DNA of 31,731 bases from a virus. Location of the stretch: positions 1-31,731 of IMG/VR virus record IMGVR_UViG_3300047551_002345; one strand, given 5' to 3'. The first letter of the stretch is position 1. The number at the start of each line of letters is the position of its first letter. The notes beneath the pieces were generated by a model that made no database searches, was not told the origin of the DNA, and worked only from the letters and a program-made list of their open reading frames with translations. The position numbers and the translations under genes were made by a program. Below are positions 22,647 to 28,755 of this stretch, piece after piece.

Positions 22647-23021
22647 TCACCGGGCTTTAATTTCAATCCTGGGAAGGTTATTGGACACAAAATTCCAGCC
22701 AGCTTGGATGCCTGTAACCAAACCACAGGCAATTGCAAACACCACAATTAGCTCGGCAACCGTCAGGTTCCGGCGCACATACACAACTTGAGGTTGGGAA
22801 AATGGAACCGCAAACTTGGCTGGAAGCTCTGGCTGACCAATGGGATAGTCCGCTGTTTCTTGAGCTGCAGCCTGCTGCTGAAGAATGGTCATCCGAATGG
22901 CTTCTTCCCGCGCACGCGCTTTCATCTGCTCTAGAAGTTCAGGCGTTATCCCGCCAGGGATCGGCTGCTCTTTCAGCTGAGAAAATTGGGGAGGAGTACT
23001 GGAAGGAACCTGATCTTCCAT
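22647..23021 (-). CDS. Single-span membrane protein with disordered N-terminus
   Basis: A 124-aa protein from ATG 23021 (MEDQVPSSTPP); an alternative ATG at 23054 adds 11 residues. The first half is Pro/Gln-rich with a helical segment (TPELLEQMKARAREEAIRM). A transmembrane helix lies at about residues 90-112 (AELIVVFAIACGLVTGIQAG), and the tail NNLPRIEIKAR is basic. Topology suggests an anchored protein with a long soluble N-terminal part. It may be a lysis factor, a superinfection-exclusion protein or a minor virion protein. No family recognised. Confidence 0.65.
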   Translation of the reverse strand: MEDQVPSSTPPQFSQLKEQPIPGGITPELLEQMKARAREEAIRMTILQQQAAAQETADYPIGQPELPAKFAVPFSQPQVVYVRRNLTVAELIVVFAIACGLVTGIQAGWNFVSNNLPRIEIKAR

Positions 23022-23075
23022 GGTGATGCAAATTGTTTTCCCACACACTAGCATCTAAACAAAACGTTTGACACG

Positions 23076-23483
23076 ATGGCAACATTCGGACTCCGAAAGG
23101 GTTTAGAAGATATTGCACATGAGCTAAAAGGTGTGCGAAACATCTTGGCTTCCATGTGGCACAGCCGGTATCAAACGCAGGAAACAGATCGGATGAATCC
23201 CCAGGCGTTTACCGATGAGTACATCTCAACCGAAGAATGCGCCAAACGCCTTTCGGTATCTGATCAAACCATTAGGAACTGGATTGCCATTGGCAAAAAA
23301 CAGCCAGAGAAAGGCTGGACTGAAGGTTTGCATTACGTCAACGTGGCACCTGACCCCAGCAAGAAAGCAGTGATCAGAATCCCATGGAACTTTTTGGTCA
23401 TGTCTTTTTCTCGAAACAAAGAAATTGACCTGTCGGATTTCTACGGGAATAAATACAAGTCCACCCAGGAGAAACTTGAATGA
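23076..23483 (+). CDS. Helix-turn-helix DNA-binding protein
   Basis: A 135-aa protein. After an N-terminal helical region (MATFGLRKGLEDIAHELKGV), residues about 48-66 hold a helix-turn-helix of the excisionase/MerR-like type: YISTEECAKRLSVSDQTIRN followed by W, with a wing up to WTEGLHYV and RIPWNFLVMSF. This makes it a likely transcription regulator or small-terminase-like DNA-binding protein. It is the first gene of a plus-strand operon that overlaps the next gene as ATGA. No good Shine-Dalgarno lies before ATG 23076; the internal ATG (MNPQAF, residue 40) is an alternative. Confidence 0.7.
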   Translation: MATFGLRKGLEDIAHELKGVRNILASMWHSRYQTQETDRMNPQAFTDEYISTEECAKRLSVSDQTIRNWIAIGKKQPEKGWTEGLHYVNVAPDPSKKAVIRIPWNFLVMSFSRNKEIDLSDFYGNKYKSTQEKLE

Positions 23484-23980
23484 TTCCAAATCGTTTCCAG
23501 GGTGTGGACCTGCTTTCCGTCACTGTTGAGAACTGCTCTCAAGAACTACCTGAGTCCTTGTTTCGGCAGGTGGAAGAGTTCCTTCCTCCTTCTGGCTCAT
23601 TTGATGACGGATGCCTGCGTCGCTACCTGGAAAACGTACGAAATTACGAAGAAGAGGACGCTAATTCGGGCATGACCTTGGCCAATCGCCTGCGTCTTGC
23701 CTTTGTTGATATGCAACCGGACACAATTTGTGGGAAATTTCCCCAGGCAGAGCTACCCCTTAAGCGCCGTCTCCGTTGCGTAGCTGAGTACCTGATTCGT
23801 TCTGGTGAATTTGACAAACTCCGAGACGAAACCGGTAAGCTTGTTAAGAAACGCGGCAACCTTGGCAAATTAGTTGTCATCTATAAACCGCTTCCTAAGC
23901 TCCTAGAGTCCCTTGTCCGCCAGGGGTTAATCGAACATGAACCGTCGCGAGAAGCTGATCCACTCTGCACTGCAGGGTGA
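23480..23980 (+). CDS. Hypothetical protein
   Basis: A 166-aa protein that starts MIPNRFQGVDLLSVTVENCS within the stop of the HTH gene. The middle is helical and charged (LANRLRLAFVDMQPDTICGK; KRRLRCVAEYLIRSGEFDKL) and the C-terminal third carries LVKKRGNLGKLVVIYKPLPK, followed by a helix. The layout resembles a winged-helix protein, but no motif is decisive. Its end overlaps the next start by 44 bases. Part of the plus-strand operon leading to dCTP deaminase. Confidence 0.65.
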   Translation: MIPNRFQGVDLLSVTVENCSQELPESLFRQVEEFLPPSGSFDDGCLRRYLENVRNYEEEDANSGMTLANRLRLAFVDMQPDTICGKFPQAELPLKRRLRCVAEYLIRSGEFDKLRDETGKLVKKRGNLGKLVVIYKPLPKLLESLVRQGLIEHEPSREADPLCTAG

Positions 23981-24320
23981 TGTGAACGAAACCAAAGCCA
24001 AGATGCTCAACCAAACGGTTGATTTCATCCTGGGCGATATGGGTGAAATGTACTACCGGTTTTGGCAGGCGGAAGGTCCTGGGGTGATGTGCTTCCAGCC
24101 TAAACAGGAGCAAGGTGTGGTTTACATGACGCTTGAAGAGCTAAATAGCGCAAAAGAAGCATTTGAACGGGATAATAACCATGATTTAGTAGAGACCTTC
24201 CGACGAATCCTGGAAGCTGCTCAAAAGATTGATCCAGAAGAAAAGGCTGGCTATCTCATCAATGATGAGGAAGGCATCCGTTATTTGGAAATTGATTACA
24301 ACAAAATGGTGGACGCATGA
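23937..24320 (+). CDS. Hypothetical protein
   Basis: A 127-aa acidic protein (MNRREKLIHSALQGDVNETK start) with helices (VDFILGDMGEMYYRFWQAEG; NHDLVETFRRILEAAQKIDP) around a short beta segment (PGVMCFQPKQEQGVVYMTLE). It ends in MVDA, overlapping the Dam-like gene as ATGA. No family recognised. Confidence 0.65.
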   Translation: MNRREKLIHSALQGDVNETKAKMLNQTVDFILGDMGEMYYRFWQAEGPGVMCFQPKQEQGVVYMTLEELNSAKEAFERDNNHDLVETFRRILEAAQKIDPEEKAGYLINDEEGIRYLEIDYNKMVDA

Positions 24321-24904
24321 GCATCCGTCGCGTTACCGGTCGGCGTGAAGATCTAGAACTTATCACGCCTACGGAACTGGTGCAGGCTGCCAACATCGTA
24401 ATGAGCGGGATCAACTTAGATCCTGCCAGTTCCAAGGTTGCTCAGGATTTTGTGCAGGCTGATGAATTCTTCAGTCCACAGCAGGATGGGCTCAACATGC
24501 AGCAGTGGTTTGGACGGGTGTACCTGTTTCCGCCCAGTGGCTGCTACTACTTTGATAAACGTCTAGATAAATGGAAGATGACCAGGGCTTCTTCTCCGAC
24601 CCTGGTGTCATCTCATGCAGTGTGGTTTCGTCAGCTGTACCGGAAGTGGCTGGCAGATGAGGTAGAGCAAGCCATCTACTTTACCAACTGTCCTGACATG
24701 ATCCGTTACGAGCAGAAAATTTTTGATTTCCCAATCTGTTTCTTGAAGACAGTACCAATGTTGATTAAAAACACCAGTGAAGGGATTGGGCAGCATAAGA
24801 CCTGCAGCTCATTTGTGGTGTATTTGCAACCAAAAAATAATTCCGGTGCGGCCACAATGAAATTCATCGAGACATACGAGCAATTCGGTCGCGTTATTTA
24901 CTGA
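24317..24904 (+). CDS. Dam-like DNA adenine methyltransferase relative, altered motif
   Basis: A 195-aa protein following the layout of phage Dam N6-adenine methyltransferases: TPTELVQAANIVMSGINLDP with the Asp-Pro motif, AS...A..FVQADEFFSPQQDGL, and W-x-G-R-V-Y-L before the catalytic tetrad. In the family that tetrad is NPPY or DPPY; here residues 71-74 read FPPS, so both the amino-group-binding Asn/Asp and the stacking Tyr are missing. The later parts (YFTNCPDMIRYEQKIFDFPI; FVVYLQPKN) still fit the Dam-like fold. It may be a catalytically dead or re-purposed protein, or bind DNA or nucleotides. Located between an unknown gene and dCTP deaminase. Confidence 0.7.
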   Translation: MSIRRVTGRREDLELITPTELVQAANIVMSGINLDPASSKVAQDFVQADEFFSPQQDGLNMQQWFGRVYLFPPSGCYYFDKRLDKWKMTRASSPTLVSSHAVWFRQLYRKWLADEVEQAIYFTNCPDMIRYEQKIFDFPICFLKTVPMLIKNTSEGIGQHKTCSSFVVYLQPKNNSGAATMKFIETYEQFGRVIY

Positions 24905-24937
24905 ATTCGGTATAGTTAAGGACGATTACTGGGATCT

Positions 24938-25525
24938 ATGGGAATCCTTTGCGACGCTGAAATCAAGACCTTTGCTCTGGAACAAGGGATGATCGAACCG
25001 TTCACCGATCATCTGGTGAATGAAGAAGATGGACGCCGCATCTTGAGCTATGGACTTAGTTCGTATGGATACGACATCCGTCTTTCGCCTAAGCAATGCT
25101 TGATTTTTGGCCGCATCCAAGAGGGTGTGTCGGATCCCAAGGATTTCAATCCCAAGATCCTGTCAGATTCTGAACTGCTGGAGGATGAGAAAGGTCAGTA
25201 TTTCCTGCTGCCTCCCTACGGCTACTGTCTGGCGGTTGCAGAAGAACGTCTCAAGCTGCCTCAGGATGTGACCGTAATTGCCATGGGCAAGAGCAGTTAC
25301 GCACGCTCCGGCATCATTGCCAACATCACCCCGGCAGAGGCTGGCTGGGAGGGCTACCTGACCCTGGAGATCAGTAATGCCACCGGCCAGTTCAACCGCA
25401 TCTACGCCAACGAGGGTATCATTCAGCTGCTGTTCCTCCGTGGCACGCCCTGCGAGGTGTCGTACCAGGATCGAAAGGGTAAGTACCAGAACCAGGCTCA
25501 AGAAGTCGTTTACTCGAAGGCCTGA
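24938..25525 (+). CDS. dcd: dCTP deaminase
   Basis: A 195-aa enzyme that converts dCTP to dUTP to feed thymidylate synthesis. Family features in order: LSYGLSSYGYDIRLSPK, LAVAEERLKLPQDV, MGKSSYARSGI (phosphate-binding) and ITPAEAGWEGYLTLEISNAT with the catalytic Glu, then a C-terminal region QLLFLRGTPCEVSYQDRKGK. Length equals the bacterial enzyme. No separate dUTPase gene is visible in the window, so it could be the mono- or the bifunctional (dCTP to dUMP) type; the sequence alone does not decide. A TATAGT lies 21 bases before the start with no good -35. Confidence 0.92.
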   Translation: MGILCDAEIKTFALEQGMIEPFTDHLVNEEDGRRILSYGLSSYGYDIRLSPKQCLIFGRIQEGVSDPKDFNPKILSDSELLEDEKGQYFLLPPYGYCLAVAEERLKLPQDVTVIAMGKSSYARSGIIANITPAEAGWEGYLTLEISNATGQFNRIYANEGIIQLLFLRGTPCEVSYQDRKGKYQNQAQEVVYSKA

Positions 25526-25527
25526 TC

Positions 25528-25734
25528 ATGGATCGCGACAATCTTGAGCAGAGGATGGACATCCTCGAAATCCTGGAGAGACAAGTTGTGTTCCTAGAGA
25601 ACCAAGAGCTGTCCGATGCTTTGAGCCGCTTCCGTTCTGAAAACACCCAGTGGATCCTGAACATGATTCAGGACATGCTGGGCCAGATGCAGGATGCCTT
25701 GGATGCTGAGGATTTCAGTCAGACCTGGGGCTAA
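25528..25734 (+). CDS. Small coiled-coil protein
   Basis: A 68-aa acidic protein starting two bases after the dcd stop (MDRDNLEQRMDILEILERQV). It is predicted to be helical nearly throughout with heptad-spaced Leu, Ile and Val (LERQVVFLENQELSDALSRF; WILNMIQDMLGQMQDALDAE). Probably a dimeric coiled coil; role unknown. Its stop overlaps the convergent gene by four bases. Confidence 0.7.
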   Translation: MDRDNLEQRMDILEILERQVVFLENQELSDALSRFRSENTQWILNMIQDMLGQMQDALDAEDFSQTWG

Positions 25735-26111
25735 CTGAAACCGTAGAAGGTGCCTGACTGGGGCTTCGGTTTTTTAGCGTAACCAACGCTGCCAACCGTC
25801 CCGTATTCATCGCCCAGACTGGGCACCTCTACGCCACCAATCGTTGCCTCTGAACGGGGCGTTTCACCACGGAGGGTGGGTTCGTCAATCGATGCCTTCT
25901 GACGGAACTTATTAGCTGTCTTAGCTGCAGTGATGAAGCGTTTAACCCTGGCTTGATTGTCGTTAATCGCTTCAATATCAGGACGCTCTTGTTCCGGAAT
26001 ACGACGTAAGTCCGTGTCGTAATTACGTTCCGGATTAAGGTCCGTTACTTCCGAACCAGAACTACCGGAGTCCTGCCTGGGATCGTAAGTGGGGTCAAAG
26101 AATCTTGGCAT
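25731..26111 (-). CDS. Disordered hypothetical protein, possible virion component
   Basis: A 126-aa protein from ATG 26111 (MPRFFDPTYDPRQDSGSSGS); the longer frame to 26156 runs into the divergent gene. It is polar and Pro/Arg/Asp/Ser-rich with one likely helix (QARVKRFITAAKTANKFRQK) and a C-terminal YAKKPKPQSGTFYGFS. Low complexity suggests a tail, capsid decoration or scaffold-type protein, but this is only composition. Single minus-strand gene between two plus-strand units. Confidence 0.6.
   Translation of the reverse strand: MPRFFDPTYDPRQDSGSSGSEVTDLNPERNYDTDLRRIPEQERPDIEAINDNQARVKRFITAAKTANKFRQKASIDEPTLRGETPRSEATIGGVEVPSLGDEYGTVGSVGYAKKPKPQSGTFYGFS
25738..25775 (+). terminator. Probable terminator of the dcd operon
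   Basis: AAACCG (25738-25743) pairs with CGGTTT (25767-25772), with an inner AAG/CTT pairing and a bulge, followed by a run of T (25770-25775). It sits four bases after the coiled-coil gene stop, inside the 3' end of the convergent minus-strand gene. Confidence 0.5.
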
Positions 26112-26150
26112 AGTATCATTGTAAGAGGAGTAACTTAAGTACTGAATACA

Positions 26151-26495
26151 ATGCACAACGCAGCAGGGTTTTTAGATGCGTTTGTTCAAGACGAAGTGAA
26201 GTGCCGCTGTCTTACAGAAGAAGACTTCGGTCAACCACTCGATAACGAAGAAAATGATGTACCCTTATATGACATGTACAACCGTGGGTTAGCGGCATGT
26301 CAAGAAGGGAACGAGAGACAGAACCTGTCGTTAGCGGAGGGTCGTCGGCCGGGTCTGACGGGTTACATCCCATCGGCGGAGGAGGGAGTGGCAATGGGAG
26401 CAACCCCGAAACCAAAGGCCCTGGTGCTGGAGCTGGAGGGTCCCTCGGAGGAGATGCTAGAGATGTCACGAAAGCGCCGTGGTTTAACCCGGTAG
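26151..26495 (+). CDS. Hypothetical protein overlapping the DUF3310 gene
   Basis: A 114-aa frame from ATG 26151. The first 55 residues (MHNAAGFLDAFVQDEVKCRC, then LTEEDFGQPLDNEENDVPLY) look like real protein. The remainder runs in a different frame through the start of the DUF3310 gene for 199 bases, where the other frame is the more convincing Gly-rich linker. Either this is a short gene whose 3' half is overprinted, or its N-terminal part belongs to the DUF3310 protein by a -1 frameshift. No canonical slippery site is seen. Confidence 0.45.
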   Translation: MHNAAGFLDAFVQDEVKCRCLTEEDFGQPLDNEENDVPLYDMYNRGLAACQEGNERQNLSLAEGRRPGLTGYIPSAEEGVAMGATPKPKALVLELEGPSEEMLEMSRKRRGLTR

Positions 26496-26824
26496 ATTCA
26501 ACCGACGATTTCATTAGTGATTGCCCAGGGGGAGTTTGTCCTGTTCCCTGGGCAAGTAAGGAAAATCCGGTATTTACAATCGAGGCGCCTCCCAAGATTG
26601 CGGAGGATACTGTAAACCACCCATCGCATTACACCGATGGGGGCATTGAATGCATCGAAGCCATTGAGGCGGCTTTAACCATCGAAGAATTCCGTGGTTA
26701 CTGCAAGGCAAACTGCATGAAATATATTTGGCGTGAGCGCCATAAAGGCGGGACAGAATCACTGAAGAAGGCACGGTGGTATCTAGATCGCCTTATTGAT
26801 CTGGATGAAGTTCAGAACGGCTGA
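26297..26824 (+). CDS. DUF3310 protein with Gly-rich N-terminus
   Basis: A 175-aa protein. The C-terminal 65 residues are a clear DUF3310 domain: VNHPSHYTDGGIECIEAIEA, then CKANCMKYIWRERHKGG and LKKARWYLDRLIDL. The family includes the T7 gene 1.7 nucleotide kinase and is linked with phage nucleotide metabolism. Residues 12-60 are a flexible Gly/Ser linker, and a second polar segment (DDFISDCPGGVCPVPWA) links it to the domain. The ATG at 26297 lies inside the previous frame and has no Shine-Dalgarno, so the true start or a frameshift is open. The end overlaps the convergent NblA-like gene by 13 bases. Confidence 0.78.
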   Translation: MSRRERETEPVVSGGSSAGSDGLHPIGGGGSGNGSNPETKGPGAGAGGSLGGDARDVTKAPWFNPVDSTDDFISDCPGGVCPVPWASKENPVFTIEAPPKIAEDTVNHPSHYTDGGIECIEAIEAALTIEEFRGYCKANCMKYIWRERHKGGTESLKKARWYLDRLIDLDEVQNG

Positions 26825-27117
26825 AGCTCATCTTCATCTTCGTCGCCGTCTTCGTAAAACGCGCAGGCGGCGGCCAGTTCTTCTAGCTCAATGTCGGTTG
26901 GAACATCAAAGTCCAGCTGAATGTTTTCATCCGCAAGGATTTCTTTGACAGCCTGCCATTCCATCAAGCGTTGATGATAGAGATTCAACAGAGCTGAGTA
27001 CAGCTCATCCCAGGTCATTTCCCTGGCGACCATCTCAGCTTTACGCATGGAGAATTGGAGTTCCAGGGGTAACTCAAACTCCCGTGGTTCTACTGATCTC
27101 TCCATTGCGTTTTCCAT
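26812..27117 (-). CDS. nblA: NblA-like phycobilisome degradation protein
   Basis: A 101-aa protein whose first 60 residues resemble NblA: FELPLELQFSMRKAEMVARE, then MTWDELYSALLNLYHQRLM. The FELxLExxF start, the M-R-x-x-E and A-[KR]-x-M positions and the L-M-x-x helix match the NblA pattern as I remember it from cyanobacteria and the Microcystis phage Ma-LMM01. NblA bridges phycobilisomes to the Clp protease. The acidic C-terminal extension (DFDVPTDIELEELAAACAF and a D/E-rich tail) is not part of usual NblA, which is about 60 residues. The start may be ATG 27117 or 27105. It ends convergently on the DUF3310 gene. Confidence 0.6.
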   Translation of the reverse strand: MENAMERSVEPREFELPLELQFSMRKAEMVAREMTWDELYSALLNLYHQRLMEWQAVKEILADENIQLDFDVPTDIELEELAAACAFYEDGDEDEDELQPF

Positions 27118-27141
27118 GGCTTCGATGAAACTATTTTAAGG

Positions 27142-27795
27142 CTAGCTGGCAAATACAGATTCAACTTGCTCAAGTTCCCCAAATGCCCAGGGATCTTCGT
27201 CAATCGCGAATGAATTGGCAAACTCTGCCAAAACGTAGGGATTGATGTTCTCCTCCAGCTGGCGAATGGCCCTCACCTGATGTGGGGCTGCAGTGTAATT
27301 ACGGAACGCCTTAAGAAGAACTTCTGTCGAGGACCAAGGGCTATCGTCAATTTCTCGCAGCAACAGCTCAACCTCTTCCCTGCGTCGATCAATGAGTCCA
27401 CCAATGACCCTGTGGTTCTCATCAAAAATCCAATGGGTCATTTCCTCAGCCACACCAGCCCAGTCGTCGTGTTGAATGCAGTCAACGATGGTGCTGTAGA
27501 GGAAGGGCTTCCAGCCTACCGAATGGATGAACGAAATCAGAGCTTGTTCTGCGCATCCGTACAGATGAATATCAATATCAGCCAGGAGGCCCCGAATGGC
27601 TTTGACCTCGCAAAACAAATATTCCAGTGCTTTCTCCTTGGTGCACCATTGCCCCTGCTTAACGGGAGAACCGTCTGGATAAAATTGGGTACCGTATCCA
27701 ATGGAGTAGGTACCCTCTTCATCTGCGGGAAATGCTTTTTCGTTGAAGCCTTCGTACTTACGAATTAAAGCAACGGCTTCCCGCAAATCGGACAT
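27142..27795 (-). CDS. GH24 (T4-type) lysozyme
   Basis: A 217-aa muramidase cleaving MurNAc-GlcNAc bonds. The catalytic Glu is E15 (IRKYEGF), the Asp counterpart D25 (ADEEGTYSIGYGT), and the third T4 triad position is Ser31 instead of Thr26. GH24 spans about residues 1-150 (ALISFIHSVGWKPF; VIGGLIDRRREEVELLL). The last 65 residues (after DDSPWSSTEV) form an acidic helical extension not found in T4 lysozyme. No signal peptide. It is a second cell-wall hydrolase besides 17117..18238 and could act as a lysin or as a virion entry enzyme. A 10-bp hairpin covers its start codon. Confidence 0.88.
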   Translation of the reverse strand: MSDLREAVALIRKYEGFNEKAFPADEEGTYSIGYGTQFYPDGSPVKQGQWCTKEKALEYLFCEVKAIRGLLADIDIHLYGCAEQALISFIHSVGWKPFLYSTIVDCIQHDDWAGVAEEMTHWIFDENHRVIGGLIDRRREEVELLLREIDDSPWSSTEVLLKAFRNYTAAPHQVRAIRQLEENINPYVLAEFANSFAIDEDPWAFGELEQVESVFAS

Positions 27796-27818
27796 GGGAG
27801 TACAACAAGTACTCCCAT
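27794..27818 (-). promoter_or_regulatory. Hairpin occluding the lysozyme start codon
   Basis: A perfect 10-bp inverted repeat, atgggagtac (27794-27803) and gtactcccat (27809-27818), with a 5-base loop. On the minus strand the downstream arm ends in the AT of ATG 27795, and a GGGAG Shine-Dalgarno-like stretch lies in the other arm, so folding hides both. No T-tract follows. A translation switch is more likely than a terminator. Confidence 0.65.
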
Positions 27819-27842
27819 ATTACACATATAAAAATGCGGGTG

Positions 27843-27968
27843 TTATTTACCTTGGCCGCGCATCTTTTTCCGTCCATGATTAGGCAAACTATTTTGCCCC
27901 TGTCCCTGACGAGTTTTCTTGGGCTTGGACTCAAGCTTGAGGGATGCAGATGACTTGGGCTTGGCCAT
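27843..27968 (-). CDS. 41-aa strongly basic protein
   Basis: MAKPKSSASLKLESKPKKTR, then QGQGQNSLPNHGRKKMRGQG and a final Lys. Lys, Arg, Gly and Gln make up most of it. Very similar small proteins, as I recall, accompany structural genes in cyanophages. It is likely a DNA- or RNA-binding or virion protein. The longer frame 27758..27973 on the same strand is only an out-of-frame shadow. Confidence 0.7.
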   Translation of the reverse strand: MAKPKSSASLKLESKPKKTRQGQGQNSLPNHGRKKMRGQGK

Positions 27969-27994
27969 GACAAAACTGAGTTGGCGCTACCACT

Positions 27995-28462
27995 TTAGTC
28001 GTTTTTGGGCTTGTGTCTCCTCTTGTTGTTGCATTGCTCGACATGAGTTGCCCAACGCACATTTCCAGGTTCGTAGTGGCCCCATGGATCTATCCGATCT
28101 AGGCTCTTGCCTTCAGGGCGTTCTCCTAACTCCATCCAAAACTGCTCAAAACTTTCAAACTTAAACAGTACATCTCCATATACACCGCAATGATTGTCAT
28201 CAACCCGTTTTTTTGCTCTCCAATAACTCTTCCAAGCTCCTACTTTTTGAGGATCGTGCCTAGCGGAAGGGTTTTTTATATTTAATTTTCGTCCGGAAAA
28301 AGCGCATGAACGACAGGTCCACTGTTTTCCTTTGCGGTTGTATTGATCAATACGGATGCGGCCTTCTGCATGACAATCTGTACAACTTACGTCAACGTAG
28401 TTCCAACGTGAAGACATGTGTGAAGTAACTCTGGAATTATCATACCACTTAAGATCATCCAC
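27995..28462 (-). CDS. HNH homing-type endonuclease with zinc ribbon
   Basis: A 155-aa enzyme from GTG 28462, which has AAGG upstream; ATG 28417 would give 140 aa. N-terminal zinc ribbon: CTDC and CRSC (about residues 26-54). C-terminal HNH: SLDRIDPWGHYEPGNVRWAT then EQCNNKR, the usual core of phage HNH endonucleases, here with Asp in the place of the first His (DRID). It nicks or cuts DNA and could spread itself. It starts inside the end of 28387..28755, suggesting it was inserted there. Confidence 0.8.
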   Translation of the reverse strand: MDDLKWYDNSRVTSHMSSRWNYVDVSCTDCHAEGRIRIDQYNRKGKQWTCRSCAFSGRKLNIKNPSARHDPQKVGAWKSYWRAKKRVDDNHCGVYGDVLFKFESFEQFWMELGERPEGKSLDRIDPWGHYEPGNVRWATHVEQCNNKRRHKPKND

Positions 28463-28755
28463 TTTACCTTGTGCGACCAATATCTGGCAGACATTATGTC
28501 CGGATTTGGATCTTGAGCATTGTGTCTTGCGTAATATGACTTCTTTCTTGCTTTTTCCTTTTCAGTTGTGGGGTGTTTACCGGCGCCTTCTACACCTTGC
28601 TGGCCAAAGCGGATGATCTTCTCCTCGCCCCCCTTACAAGCTTTGACCACATGGGATTTGGTGGGGTGCCCAGGGGTGCGGCGTGGTTTGTTGCACGCCA
28701 TTTTGTCCTTGGCAATCTTGGCAGCCGCTGCTGCTTTTCTTCGTTTATCCGACAT
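28387..28755 (-). CDS. Basic DUF protein with 3' end rewritten by the HNH insertion
   Basis: A 122-aa protein rich in Lys and Arg (MSDKRRKAAAAAKIAKDKMA, then IIRFGQQGVEGAGKHP, KARKKSYYARHN and MSARYWSHKVKW). From memory, homologues in cyanophages and cyanobacteria end at about this last motif (DUF6321-like, family name uncertain). Here 22 extra residues follow (MILSGMIIPELLHTCLHVGT), read from the HNH gene in another frame. This fits an insertion that removed the original stop. The start overlaps the stop of the big virion gene by one base (TGATG). Confidence 0.72.
   Translation of the reverse strand: MSDKRRKAAAAAKIAKDKMACNKPRRTPGHPTKSHVVKACKGGEEKIIRFGQQGVEGAGKHPTTEKEKARKKSYYARHNAQDPNPDIMSARYWSHKVKWMILSGMIIPELLHTCLHVGTTLT

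Noticed and set aside
27758-27973. 71-aa minus-strand ORF (MSWPSPSHLHPSS)
   Set aside because: It overlaps the 41-aa basic gene and the lysozyme start in another frame; the basic gene has the more natural sequence.
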